This document shows, piece after piece, positions 25,288 through 33,951 of a stretch of 64,000 nucleotides of DNA. The DNA comes from Acidobacteriaceae bacterium KBS 83 (lineage in GTDB: Bacteria; Acidobacteriota; Terriglobia; Terriglobales; Acidobacteriaceae): NCBI GenBank assembly GCA_000381585.1, contig KB906737.1:248001-312000 (forward strand). Direction: 5' to 3'. The notes under the pieces are model-generated. The model did not search any database. It was not told where the DNA came from and saw nothing but the letters and a program-made list of their open reading frames with translations. The first letter of the stretch is position 1. Each line of letters starts with the position of its first letter. The position numbers and the translations under genes are program-made.

Positions 25288-27150
25288 TCAGCCCTTCCAT
25301 CCAGCCATCGTTTCAGCTTTCACTAGCTTGCCTCCCTCGGCCAGAACATACAGCTTGTTCGCTGCCAGTTTCTTCCACGTGTCAACCTGGCCTGAGGGCC
25401 AGCGAATCTCAATCGAATCCACCGTCTCCGCCTTGTCCACCCCGAAGTGCAGCCGCAGATCGTTCTGCGAGTAGTAGCTGCCCCCGCTGCGCACCTCGTC
25501 CACTTGTACCAGCGGCTTTGCAGCCCCAGGATCGGTCTTCGCTGTCACCGTCACGCGAGCCCCGATACCCGTACGGTTGGACTTCACCCCGATCACTTTG
25601 ATCTTGATCCAGTTTCGCTTCACTGTTGCGTCGCACCGTAATAACTGCGGATAGGTATTGACGCAATTTACAACAATGTCCACATCGCCGTCGTTGTCGT
25701 AGTCGCCGAAAGCACAGCCGCGCGCCGGGGCCACCGCACTGATCCCTGAGCCGGCCTTGTCACTTACATCTTCAAACCGGCCGTTGCGCAGATTTCGATA
25801 GAGATACTTGTGCTCCGCGTAAGGTGCTTCCGTTTTCGAGCTGCTTACCTCAGGGTACACATGACCGTTGGACACCAGCAGATCCAGCCAGCCATCGTTA
25901 TCCATATCGAAGAAACCAACTCCCCAGCCCAGGTACCGCGTGTTGATGCCGAGCCCGGCCTCGTATGTGCGGTCTTCAAAGCTGCCATCACCCAGATTGC
26001 TGTAAAGCGAGTCCGTGTCGCCCGCAAAATTCGTCTTCGCTATGTCCAGCGTCCCGTCCCGGTTGTAGTCCCCTACCGAGACCCCCATCCCCGCCTGCGG
26101 TTTGCCATCCGGCGACAGCGCAACGCCAGCTTCGATTCCGACATCCTTGAATGTGCCGTCTTTCTGGTTCTGGTAGAGGGTTGCCGCAGTCGAATCATTC
26201 GCTACGTAGATGTCCGGCCAGCCGTCATTGTCCAGGTCGGCGACCGCTACGCTGAGCGCGTAGTTCCCCACGGCGGTCCACATGCCAGCCTTTTGCGATA
26301 CATCGGTAAACGTCCCATCGCCATTGTTGTGGTACAGGAGGTTCTTCCCGCCCGCCAGGCCCGGCGGTCCGCACGCAACCATGATCCCTTTGTAAGTGCA
26401 CGGACCCGATTCGGGTAACGGCGCGGTCTTTAAATCCAGATCGATGTAGTTCGCCACAAATAGGTCCAGATGCCCGTCGCGGTCATAGTCCAGAAAAGCG
26501 CAGCCGGAGTTCCAGCGCGTCTTCGACTGCGTCAGACCCGCCTTCGCCGTCACATCCGTGAAGGTGCCATCGCCATTGTTGTGAAAGAGCGCGCACTGCC
26601 CGTAGTAGCTGACGAACAGGTCATCGTGCCCGTCGTTATCGTAGTCACCTACACAGCATCCCTGTCCCCATCCGCTGCGCGCCAGCCCGGATTTCACGGT
26701 CACATCGGTGAAGGTGCCGTCACGGTTGTTCTTGAACAAATGACAGGTCGGCTCCGCGCCTTTGGCAAAACCCTCCAGCCGCCATCCATTCACCAGAAAT
26801 ATATCGATCCAGCCGTCCGCATCGTAGTCGTAAAAGGCCACGCCGCAACCTGTCGTCTCCAAAAGGTATTTGTTCTTCCCCACGCCGCCGTAGGTTGTCT
26901 GCGTGTTCAATCCGCTCTGTTTTGCTACATCCACGAAGCTCACGCCGAGCGGCGTGCCGGCGATGGGCGATGCGGGTCCGGGGGGCGGCGCCACCGGCTT
27001 CGTCTGGTACTCGCGTTGTGCGGCCGGTGCTTGCTGTCGTCCCTCCGCGCGGGCCCAGGGTGGAACTGCCATGGCTAACACATCGGCAAACGGTAGCACC
27101 AGCGCGCTCCGGCTCAGCGAGCCAAGCACACGTCGGCGAGTCCAGCTCAA
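25288..27150 (-). CDS. CRTAC1-family FG-GAP/ASPIC-UnbV secreted protein
   Basis: About 620 residues. A Tat-like signal (WTRRRVLGSLSRSALV) precedes a series of FG-GAP/VCBS calcium-binding repeats (YDADGWIDIF, YDNDGHDDLF, YDRDGHLDLF, LDNDGWPDIY, MDNDGWLDLL) and a C-terminal ASPIC/UnbV domain (GARVTV, VRSGGSYYSQND, RWPSGQ). It is expected to be exported as a propeller. The start is ambiguous: TTG 27150 is chosen because GAGGTG lies six bases upstream and it leads into the twin-arginine signal; the open frame extends to 27324 but overlaps the TPR gene. Downstream of two TPR genes, a common acidobacterial arrangement. A paralogue starts at 59955. Confidence 0.85.
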   Translation of the reverse strand: MSWTRRRVLGSLSRSALVLPFADVLAMAVPPWARAEGRQQAPAAQREYQTKPVAPPPGPASPIAGTPLGVSFVDVAKQSGLNTQTTYGGVGKNKYLLETTGCGVAFYDYDADGWIDIFLVNGWRLEGFAKGAEPTCHLFKNNRDGTFTDVTVKSGLARSGWGQGCCVGDYDNDGHDDLFVSYYGQCALFHNNGDGTFTDVTAKAGLTQSKTRWNSGCAFLDYDRDGHLDLFVANYIDLDLKTAPLPESGPCTYKGIMVACGPPGLAGGKNLLYHNNGDGTFTDVSQKAGMWTAVGNYALSVAVADLDNDGWPDIYVANDSTAATLYQNQKDGTFKDVGIEAGVALSPDGKPQAGMGVSVGDYNRDGTLDIAKTNFAGDTDSLYSNLGDGSFEDRTYEAGLGINTRYLGWGVGFFDMDNDGWLDLLVSNGHVYPEVSSSKTEAPYAEHKYLYRNLRNGRFEDVSDKAGSGISAVAPARGCAFGDYDNDGDVDIVVNCVNTYPQLLRCDATVKRNWIKIKVIGVKSNRTGIGARVTVTAKTDPGAAKPLVQVDEVRSGGSYYSQNDLRLHFGVDKAETVDSIEIRWPSGQVDTWKKLAANKLYVLAEGGKLVKAETMAGWKG

Positions 27151-27214
27151 ATCCAGCACCTCGGGTGTTGCAATGGAAAGTTCGATCCAGTATAGCGACG
27201 GTGGCCGCGCCCAC

Positions 27215-28990
27215 TCATTCGGCAGGCTTCGCCAGTGCGACGGCCTTGGCACGCTCCGTGGCTGCCTCCTCCGTGCGCCCTTGCCTTTCCAAAGCGGACG
27301 CCAACCCGACATGCGCATCCGCATAACTCGGGTCGCTGGTCACTGCCTCCTGGTAGCGATCGATGGCATCCGCCACTTGCCCTTTTGCCAGCAGCATGTT
27401 GCCGGTATTCGTCGCAAACGTGGCTCGCTGCCGGTTCACGGCGACACGCGTCAGCTCCGCTGCCTGCTTGCGCTCCGCAGCAGCTTCGGTTTTCTCTCCC
27501 TGGTCCGCAAGCACGCTCGCCAACGTGATGTGCGGGCCGGGCTGATTTGGCAACAGGGCAATAGCATGCCGCAGCGCGTCCGCCGCCTCCGGCAGCTTGT
27601 TGTCCTGCTTGTACACGCTGCCCAGAACCGCCCATGCATCCCCATTCTGCGGACGCAGCTCGAGCATATGGCGCAGCTGCCCCTCCGCATCACTGAACCG
27701 CCCCGCCTGCATATAAAGAACGCCCAGGGTATACGCCGGGTCAGGCGAGGTGGGATCGAGCCGCGCTGCCAGCTCTAGTTCAGGCACGGCACGGGCCGGG
27801 TCGTCCTTCAGCTTGTAGGCCAGTCCCAGGTTGTAGTGCAGTTGCTGGCTCTCGTTGTCTAACTTCAATCCGGCCTGAAATTCGCGGATCGCGTCGTCCA
27901 GATCACTCTGTTGCAGATATGCCACCCCGAAATCCTCATGGACCACCGGGTCGTTCGGCGTCAGGGCAACCGCCCTCTGGTACAGCGGAATCGCCTCCTT
28001 CGCCCTTCCCTGCTGCACCAGCGCGAGCGCGTAGTTCGTCAGCGCGGAGGCATTTTTTGGCTCCGCTTCCACCACTCGCGCAAACAGCGGAGTTGCTTCC
28101 CGCTCACGTCCCAGGCCCTGCAGAGCAATCGCGGTCTGGTCGGCAGCTGCAGAACTCTCCGGAGCCAGCCGCATGGCTTCCTGAGCGAGCGGAAGTGCTT
28201 TCTCGTAACTTCCCTGTGCGGCGTAGGAAAGCGCAAGTTCCACCAACACATCTACGTTCTGCGGCTGTTGCTCGCGAGCTGGCTCGAGCGTCGCCGCAGC
28301 CTCGACCGGCTGGTTGAGCTGCATCAATACGGTTGCCAGATGAAGCCGCGCCGCTACCATCTTCGGGTCGAGCTCCACGGCTCGCGCAAACTCCGGCTGC
28401 GCCGCGGTCCATCGCTGTTCCTGCGCCAGCAGCGAGCCGAGCGCATCGTGCAGCGGCGCGCTCTCCGGTGCTGCCGCCACAGCCACACGCAAGCGATCAA
28501 GCGCGACAGCCCGCTGCCCTTTTTCGGTCAGCACCTGCGCATAGCCGATCTCAACCTCCGGCGGGAGCGCCGAATTCTGTGCCGTCAGTTCCTGAAACAG
28601 CCGCGCCGCCTCCGACGAATGTCCTGAGCGTGCCTCAGCCAGCGCCAGGTTCATCTTCATGTCTCGATCCGCAGGCTTCAACGCCAAGCCACGCTTCAGT
28701 TCAGCTGCGGCTTCCTGTGGCCGGCTCAGATTCAGCAACACCGACCCCAGTGCCGCATGTCCTTCCGGTACCTTCGGCTCCAGCCGCACTACCTCCGCAA
28801 AGGAGCTCCGGGCCCGTTCGAGATCCCCCGCATTCGCCGCCTCATAACCAGCGCGGAAGGCCTCGTCGGCTTGCTTCGCGGCTGCGCTGCCGGGGCCCGG
28901 CGCCTGGCCCGAAGAAACTAGGCCAGGAAACACGCACAGCAAGCTCGCGAGCGCCACTCGAAGTGCTGTCCGTCTTGTGATCCCACTCAT
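27215..28990 (-). CDS. Exported TPR-repeat protein (long)
   Basis: 591 residues. A signal peptide with twin arginine (GITRRTALRVALASLL) is followed by about fifteen tetratricopeptide repeats filling the chain (repeating pattern AAxxLGxxL...PxxxxAxxxYxxAL...P). TPR arrays act as protein-docking scaffolds; here probably in the periplasm. Its ATG overlaps the stop of the shorter TPR gene upstream (ATGA), and the CRTAC1 gene begins just after it, so the three likely act together. Partner unknown. Confidence 0.88.
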   Translation of the reverse strand: MSGITRRTALRVALASLLCVFPGLVSSGQAPGPGSAAAKQADEAFRAGYEAANAGDLERARSSFAEVVRLEPKVPEGHAALGSVLLNLSRPQEAAAELKRGLALKPADRDMKMNLALAEARSGHSSEAARLFQELTAQNSALPPEVEIGYAQVLTEKGQRAVALDRLRVAVAAAPESAPLHDALGSLLAQEQRWTAAQPEFARAVELDPKMVAARLHLATVLMQLNQPVEAAATLEPAREQQPQNVDVLVELALSYAAQGSYEKALPLAQEAMRLAPESSAAADQTAIALQGLGREREATPLFARVVEAEPKNASALTNYALALVQQGRAKEAIPLYQRAVALTPNDPVVHEDFGVAYLQQSDLDDAIREFQAGLKLDNESQQLHYNLGLAYKLKDDPARAVPELELAARLDPTSPDPAYTLGVLYMQAGRFSDAEGQLRHMLELRPQNGDAWAVLGSVYKQDNKLPEAADALRHAIALLPNQPGPHITLASVLADQGEKTEAAAERKQAAELTRVAVNRQRATFATNTGNMLLAKGQVADAIDRYQEAVTSDPSYADAHVGLASALERQGRTEEAATERAKAVALAKPAE

Positions 28991-30060
28991 GGTTTCGTGA
29001 GCTTCGGCGCGGTCGCCGATTGCAGCTCAATCGACTTCGCGGTCTCCCGCTCTGCATCTTCCGTCCGGCCTGCGGCCCGGTACGCCTGCCCCAGCAGGCT
29101 GTGTGTCATAAAGTTGTTCGGGTCCATATCGCGCGCGCGCTCCAGGTACATTGTCGCCATCGCGGCGTTGTGTTGTTTCAACAGCACCTTGCCCAGCAGA
29201 ATGTAGGGCCCCGTCGAGGCCGGTTCCAGAAGCACGGCGCGGTTCAACGCCTGCTGCGCCTTGTCATACTGGCCCGCGCGCAGATACGCATCTCCCAGCC
29301 GGTCGTAGAGACCGCCATACAACGGGTTGATAGAGCGTTCTTGTTCGAATTCCGCGATCGCATCCTCTCCTCGCGATTGCGCCAGTGCGATCTCCCCCAG
29401 CAGTTCGTGGACCAGGGGCATCTTCGGCGCCAACGCTAAAGCCTTCTGCGCCGACGCGATGGCCGCCGGCAGATACTCCCGCCGGAATAGCAGCCGCGCC
29501 GAAAGCAGATAAGCCTCCGCTCCCTCTGGCGGGAAGCCGTATTGAGCCGCAAAGGCCTTCCGCGCGTCGTCGTAACGGCGCGTGTCCATGTAACAGAGCC
29601 CGAGTACGTAGTTGCCGTCTACATTCGCCGCGGCCACCTTCTGGTCGCGGGAGCGCTCCAGCAGTGGAATCGCGTCCGCCGGGCGCCCCATCCGGAACAA
29701 GGTCACCCCCTGCATTTGTGCCGCTTCAATATCGCCCGGGTCCTGCGCCACCGCGCTCGAGAAGGCGGCCGCCGCATCCTCCAGCTTGTTCTGCTGGTAA
29801 AGAGCCATCCCCCGCAGCTTCTCCACCCCAGCTGGCTCGGGTTTCTGGGCCGTCAATGGCTCCAAGGCCCGCAGTGCCTCTGCTGTGCGGCCTTCCTGGA
29901 TCAGCTTCTCCACGGCAGTGTTCGCCTGTCCAGGAGCGACCGCCGTTGTAGGCATTTGCGTTGTGGCAGAAGGGGTCTGTGCGACAGAAGTCAAAACGCC
30001 AGGGGAAACCGCCAAAAGAAGGGCACCGCGCCGGCCCAGCAGTTCAGCACAGAACTTCAT
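28987..30060 (-). CDS. Exported TPR-repeat protein (short)
   Basis: 357 residues with a signal peptide (LLGRRGALLLAVSPGVLTSVAQ) and roughly eight TPR units from residue 45 on. First gene of the TPR-TPR-CRTAC1 operon, overlapping the next by 4 bp. ATG 30060 is preferred over 30111 because it places the signal peptide at the N-terminus. Probably a periplasmic scaffold; no enzymatic motif. Confidence 0.85.
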   Translation of the reverse strand: MKFCAELLGRRGALLLAVSPGVLTSVAQTPSATTQMPTTAVAPGQANTAVEKLIQEGRTAEALRALEPLTAQKPEPAGVEKLRGMALYQQNKLEDAAAAFSSAVAQDPGDIEAAQMQGVTLFRMGRPADAIPLLERSRDQKVAAANVDGNYVLGLCYMDTRRYDDARKAFAAQYGFPPEGAEAYLLSARLLFRREYLPAAIASAQKALALAPKMPLVHELLGEIALAQSRGEDAIAEFEQERSINPLYGGLYDRLGDAYLRAGQYDKAQQALNRAVLLEPASTGPYILLGKVLLKQHNAAMATMYLERARDMDPNNFMTHSLLGQAYRAAGRTEDAERETAKSIELQSATAPKLTKP

Positions 30061-30128
30061 CGCTTCGACTCTATCCGAAAAGAAGCGAGGAAGGCAGGCT
30101 GTTGTTCCCAACCGTCATGCTCCGCGGA

Positions 30129-30359
30129 TCAGTCCACGAAATAGCCTATCTCAGTCAGCACCTTGTCACTCATCTCCACGCCAAGCAGCTTTGCTGCCCT
30201 CGTGAGTTGCAAGTCCTTTTCAAAAGTCTCAATCACCGTCGATCGCAACTCCGTGCCCTGTCGCAGCAGCTTCAGCAGTGATTTGCCGTCCGTCATATAG
30301 CGGAAGTCGCCAGGAATTCGGCACGCCGGTCGCACCGTCAGGACCACAGGCTCCGACAT
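30129..30359 (-). CDS. Small conserved-looking hypothetical protein
   Basis: 76 residues from ATG 30359 (an ATG at 30410 would make 93). It reads like a folded protein, with a beta start (EPVVLTVRPACRIPG), a helix (DGKSLLKLLRQG) and a long amphipathic helix (FEKDLQLTRAAKLLGVEM), and ends naturally at YFVD. No family recognised and no strong Shine-Dalgarno for either start. It lies 68 bp upstream of the TPR operon in the same direction and may be its first gene. Confidence 0.55.
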   Translation of the reverse strand: MSEPVVLTVRPACRIPGDFRYMTDGKSLLKLLRQGTELRSTVIETFEKDLQLTRAAKLLGVEMSDKVLTEIGYFVD

Positions 30360-30615
30360 GCCCGTGTCGGCCCCGAAGGAACTCGTGTGAGCAGTCAGGT
30401 TCACTCTCATAATGCATGGAGAGTGTCACGTGTGCAGACCACTGGAAATGCGCTCAATAGGGGATACGCATACCGCTTTCGCCTCATTTTGCATGCGACG
30501 AAAGGGACTTCTCGTCCGATCTTTAGTAAGGCACTCGACCTCCGGTGGCTTCGATAGCCCGCCACTGGCACCTATCCCGGTTTCGCTCCCCCGCTCCGCA
30601 TGACAAGATCAATGC

Positions 30616-32751
30616 ATGCCGGACTTGCGAATCAGGACCCTCTGCCTCCTCGTATTCTTCCTAGCTACGCTCCGCCCCGCACACGCACAAGGAACTATCC
30701 CCACTTTCACCCGAGCCATTGGCGGAAGCTCGTATACGCTTGTCGGCCGCGATCCCGCACAGCAGGGCACCACCGTGATCCCCACGGTGCTCGTTCCCAT
30801 CACCCTTTCCTTCGAGGGCAAGAGCATTCAAATGGACGCGGCGCCGGACCTGCCGCCCATCATTAAGTCACCCGTCTTTTCGAACTTCTCATTTTCCTCT
30901 GGAAAGAAAACTCAGTATGCCGACGCGCTGCTCCGGGCCACCTTTCCAAAGGACACGACGGGCCACACTTTGCTCGGAAAACCGGTCGTCAAACCGATCA
31001 CCATTTCTGTTCCCGTCGGTTATGGCTATCTGCTGACGTCGAAGAAGGCCGGCACATCGTTTGGCGTTGTGGATTCCGAATTTCTCCAGAAGCAGCTCTT
31101 TCAGCAGATTCCGCGTCAGGACGGCGCACTGGTCGTCGCCGTCACCCATAACACCACCTACTACGCCGACGCCGACGCAACCGTATGCTGCTCCTGGGGA
31201 ACACACGGCATCGACGCCGCCACCGGCAACTCCTTCGTGCTCGGGTCCTTTCTCCGCAACGCTCCAGCCATCGTGAAAGATCAGGACGTCCAGCCTCTCA
31301 CGCAGCAGCTCGCGGAGTTCTTCAACGATCCACTGCACGATCCAAAGACCTATCTCCGCACTGTCACGGCGAGCGGCAATTACTTCCCGGCTTGGCAGCT
31401 TCCGTCATCGGCTTCAAGCGACGAACGCTGCGGGGGTGCCGGCATCGGCTCCAACTATTTCCTTCTCGAGCCCACCAACACCAATCCGAAAAACGGCTTT
31501 CCCGCGTCACCCTCCTTCTCCGTCCGGAGCGGCGGCTTCACCTACCATCTGCAGAACGTTGCCCTTCTGCCCTGGTACCTCGGAGCATCTTCGTCCCCCG
31601 CTACTGTCTACAGTTTTCCCGATCCTCACGCGCTAACCGGGCCCGCCCAACCATGTCCAGATCGCAATTTCGCCAACGCCGCCGAGCCCACCGCGCCCGT
31701 CGTTGCGCCCGCACCATCCAGCGGCCATGCCAATGGCCACCAGCTCATCGGGTATTGGACAGGCTCGAGGTTCACTGCTAATGCAACACCGTTCCCGCTC
31801 CATGAGGTTCCGCCGCAATGGGACGTCGTCCTCATCGCTTTTGCTATGCCCGACAAGACCGCACCCGAGGGGACTCTGCAGTTCCACGCTCCTCGCGGCA
31901 TAGAACCCGATCAGCTGAAGGCCGACATTGCCGCACTGAAAGCCCAGGGCAGAAAGGTCATGCTCTCGCTCGGGGGCGGTGGCGAGTACTTCAAGCTAGA
32001 TGACGCGAAGAACATTCCAAACTTCGTGTCGTCTGTCTCGAACATCCTCTCCGACTATGGATTCGAGGGCGTCGATATCGACTTCGAGACTCCGTCCCTC
32101 GTCCTTGCGCCTGGTGACACCGACTTCCGACGTCCCACCACACCGTCGATCGTGAACCTGATTGCCGGACTCCGCGAGTTACGCGAACACTTCGGCCCTG
32201 ACTTCATGATCAGCCTCGTGCCTGAAGGGAGCCAGATTCCGGCTGGTTTCGCCAGCTACGGAGGCCAGTTCGGCTCCTATCTTCCTCTCGCCTACGGCCT
32301 CCGCGACATCCTTTCCTTCATCGACGTGCAGGACTACAACACTCCCCCGCTCCAGGCTCTCGATGGCGAGATCTACGAATCTAGTTCCATCGACTATCAC
32401 GCCGCCATGACGGAGCTTCTGCTGCGCGGCTTCAACGTAGGCCGCGATCCTCGCTACTTCTTTCCACCGATGCCCGCAGATAAAGTGGCCGTCGGCTTCC
32501 TCACCGGCTACACAACGCCTGACATCGTCAGCCAGGCAATGGACTACATCGTCACCGGAAAGACCCCGGCCGGCGCCACTTACAAACTCCACGAGCCCTC
32601 CGGATACCCAGCCGTCATAGGCGCCATGTTCTGGACGATCGACGCCGACCGCCACGACAACTACAAATACTCCAACCTGATCGGTCCGCAGCTTCACAGT
32701 TATCCAAAAAATCAGGTAATTGACCACCAGCGCGAGCAGTCGCAACGGTAG
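30616..32751 (+). CDS. Secreted protein with C-terminal GH18 (chitinase-like) domain
   Basis: 711 residues. A signal peptide (LCLLVFFLATLRPAHA) precedes an N-terminal region of about 330 residues that I do not recognise (it contains VAVTHNTTYYADAD and a CCSWGTHG segment), then a Pro/Ala linker (about 355-370) and a GH18 TIM barrel. In the barrel, KVMLSLGGGGE and VDIDFE give the catalytic DxDxE (Asp487, Asp489, Glu491), and MFWTIDADRHD is the usual last strand. Likely acts outside the cell on chitin or related GlcNAc polymers. Wholly intact. Confidence 0.88.
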   Translation: MPDLRIRTLCLLVFFLATLRPAHAQGTIPTFTRAIGGSSYTLVGRDPAQQGTTVIPTVLVPITLSFEGKSIQMDAAPDLPPIIKSPVFSNFSFSSGKKTQYADALLRATFPKDTTGHTLLGKPVVKPITISVPVGYGYLLTSKKAGTSFGVVDSEFLQKQLFQQIPRQDGALVVAVTHNTTYYADADATVCCSWGTHGIDAATGNSFVLGSFLRNAPAIVKDQDVQPLTQQLAEFFNDPLHDPKTYLRTVTASGNYFPAWQLPSSASSDERCGGAGIGSNYFLLEPTNTNPKNGFPASPSFSVRSGGFTYHLQNVALLPWYLGASSSPATVYSFPDPHALTGPAQPCPDRNFANAAEPTAPVVAPAPSSGHANGHQLIGYWTGSRFTANATPFPLHEVPPQWDVVLIAFAMPDKTAPEGTLQFHAPRGIEPDQLKADIAALKAQGRKVMLSLGGGGEYFKLDDAKNIPNFVSSVSNILSDYGFEGVDIDFETPSLVLAPGDTDFRRPTTPSIVNLIAGLRELREHFGPDFMISLVPEGSQIPAGFASYGGQFGSYLPLAYGLRDILSFIDVQDYNTPPLQALDGEIYESSSIDYHAAMTELLLRGFNVGRDPRYFFPPMPADKVAVGFLTGYTTPDIVSQAMDYIVTGKTPAGATYKLHEPSGYPAVIGAMFWTIDADRHDNYKYSNLIGPQLHSYPKNQVIDHQREQSQR

Positions 32752-32819
32752 GGACGTCTCTCAGCCGTTGGAACCATGCGACGCTCAGCCAAATCACTTG
32801 AATCAGATCCGCGATCCAT

Positions 32820-32834
32820 TCGCACCCGGTGCGA
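32820..32834. promoter_or_regulatory. Inverted repeat upstream of aldo/keto reductase
   Basis: TCGCAC-CCG-GTGCGA, a 15-bp perfect inverted repeat 48 bp before the ATG at 32883. It is too short and lacks a T-run for a terminator, so it is more likely a repressor site for the downstream gene. No regulator gene is adjacent. Confidence 0.35.
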
Positions 32835-32882
32835 TGTTAGAAATGAGAGGCTAGTGCTTAGACATAAAGGAGACGGCAGCCG

Positions 32883-33914
32883 ATGAGTTACGTGCCCGAC
32901 GCAAAGCGATACGAAGCAGCCAACTTCCGCCGATGCGGAAGATCCGGTCTGGTCTTGCCGCCTGTGTCCCTGGGTTTGTGGCAGAACTTTGGAGGTGCCG
33001 ACGTCTTTGAAACGGGCCGGGCTGTAGTCCGTCGCGCTTTCGATCGCGGCGTAACCCACTTTGACCTAGCGAACAACTATGGCCCCCCTTACGGCTCGGC
33101 GGAGGAAAACTTCGGCGAGATTCTCCGCAAGGATCTTCGCAACTATCGCAATGAGCTCGTGATCTCGACCAAGGCCGGCTGGGACATGTGGCCCGGCCCT
33201 TACGGCGTGGGTGGTTCGCGCAAGTATCTGTTGGCTTCGCTCGATGAAAGCCTGCAGCGTATGGGCCTGGACTATGTCGACATCTTCTATTCACACCGCC
33301 CCACCCCCGATGCGCCTTTGGAGGAGACCATGGGTGCGCTTGCTCACGCAGTCCGCCAGGGGAAAGCATTGTATGCGGGCATATCGTCGTACAGCCCGGA
33401 GCGGACTCGGGATGCCCATCGCCTGCTGCAAGCGGAAGGAGTGCCCTTACTCATCCATCAGCCCTCCTACTCGATGCTGAACCGCTGGATCGAGCGGGAG
33501 CTGCTGGCAACCCTCGATGAGTTGGGAGTGGGATGCATTGCCTTCTCTCCGCTGGGTCAGGGACTCCTCACAAACAAATATCTGAATGGCGTACCGGACA
33601 CCTCGCGCGCAAGCGCGGAGGGCTCCTTTCCAAAGGCCTTTCTGAGTGAGGAGAACCTAAATCGCGTGCGGGCACTGAACCGACTTGCTCAAGGGCGCGG
33701 ACAAACGCTGGCACAGATGGCGATCGCCTGGGTGCTGCGGGACTCGCGGGTCACCTCCGCGTTGATCGGAGCGCGCGACGTAAGGCAACTCGACAACTCT
33801 CTCGATGCAATCGAACGGCCGAAGTTCAGCGACGAAGAGTTAGGGGAGATCGACAGGTACGCCCAGGAGGGCTCGATCGATCTTTGGAAAGAGGCTCGTG
33901 AAAGCGTGAGTTGA
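32883..33914 (+). CDS. Aldo/keto reductase, YghZ (AKR14)-like
   Basis: 343 residues with the tetrad Asp61, Tyr66 (FDLANNYGPPYGSAE), Lys97 (ISTKAGW) and His138 (IFYSHRP). The WPGPYG insert and the long loop with GSRKYLLASLDESL match YghZ-type L-glyceraldehyde-3-phosphate reductases and Kv-beta-like AKRs, which detoxify aldehydes such as methylglyoxal with NADPH. AAAGGAG lies upstream of the ATG. Convergent with the hydantoinase genes, with 37 bp between stops. Confidence 0.9.
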   Translation: MSYVPDAKRYEAANFRRCGRSGLVLPPVSLGLWQNFGGADVFETGRAVVRRAFDRGVTHFDLANNYGPPYGSAEENFGEILRKDLRNYRNELVISTKAGWDMWPGPYGVGGSRKYLLASLDESLQRMGLDYVDIFYSHRPTPDAPLEETMGALAHAVRQGKALYAGISSYSPERTRDAHRLLQAEGVPLLIHQPSYSMLNRWIERELLATLDELGVGCIAFSPLGQGLLTNKYLNGVPDTSRASAEGSFPKAFLSEENLNRVRALNRLAQGRGQTLAQMAIAWVLRDSRVTSALIGARDVRQLDNSLDAIERPKFSDEELGEIDRYAQEGSIDLWKEARESVS

Positions 33915-33951
33915 TTGCGGGAACGCCTGGCTTCGCGCTGCACGATGTCGT

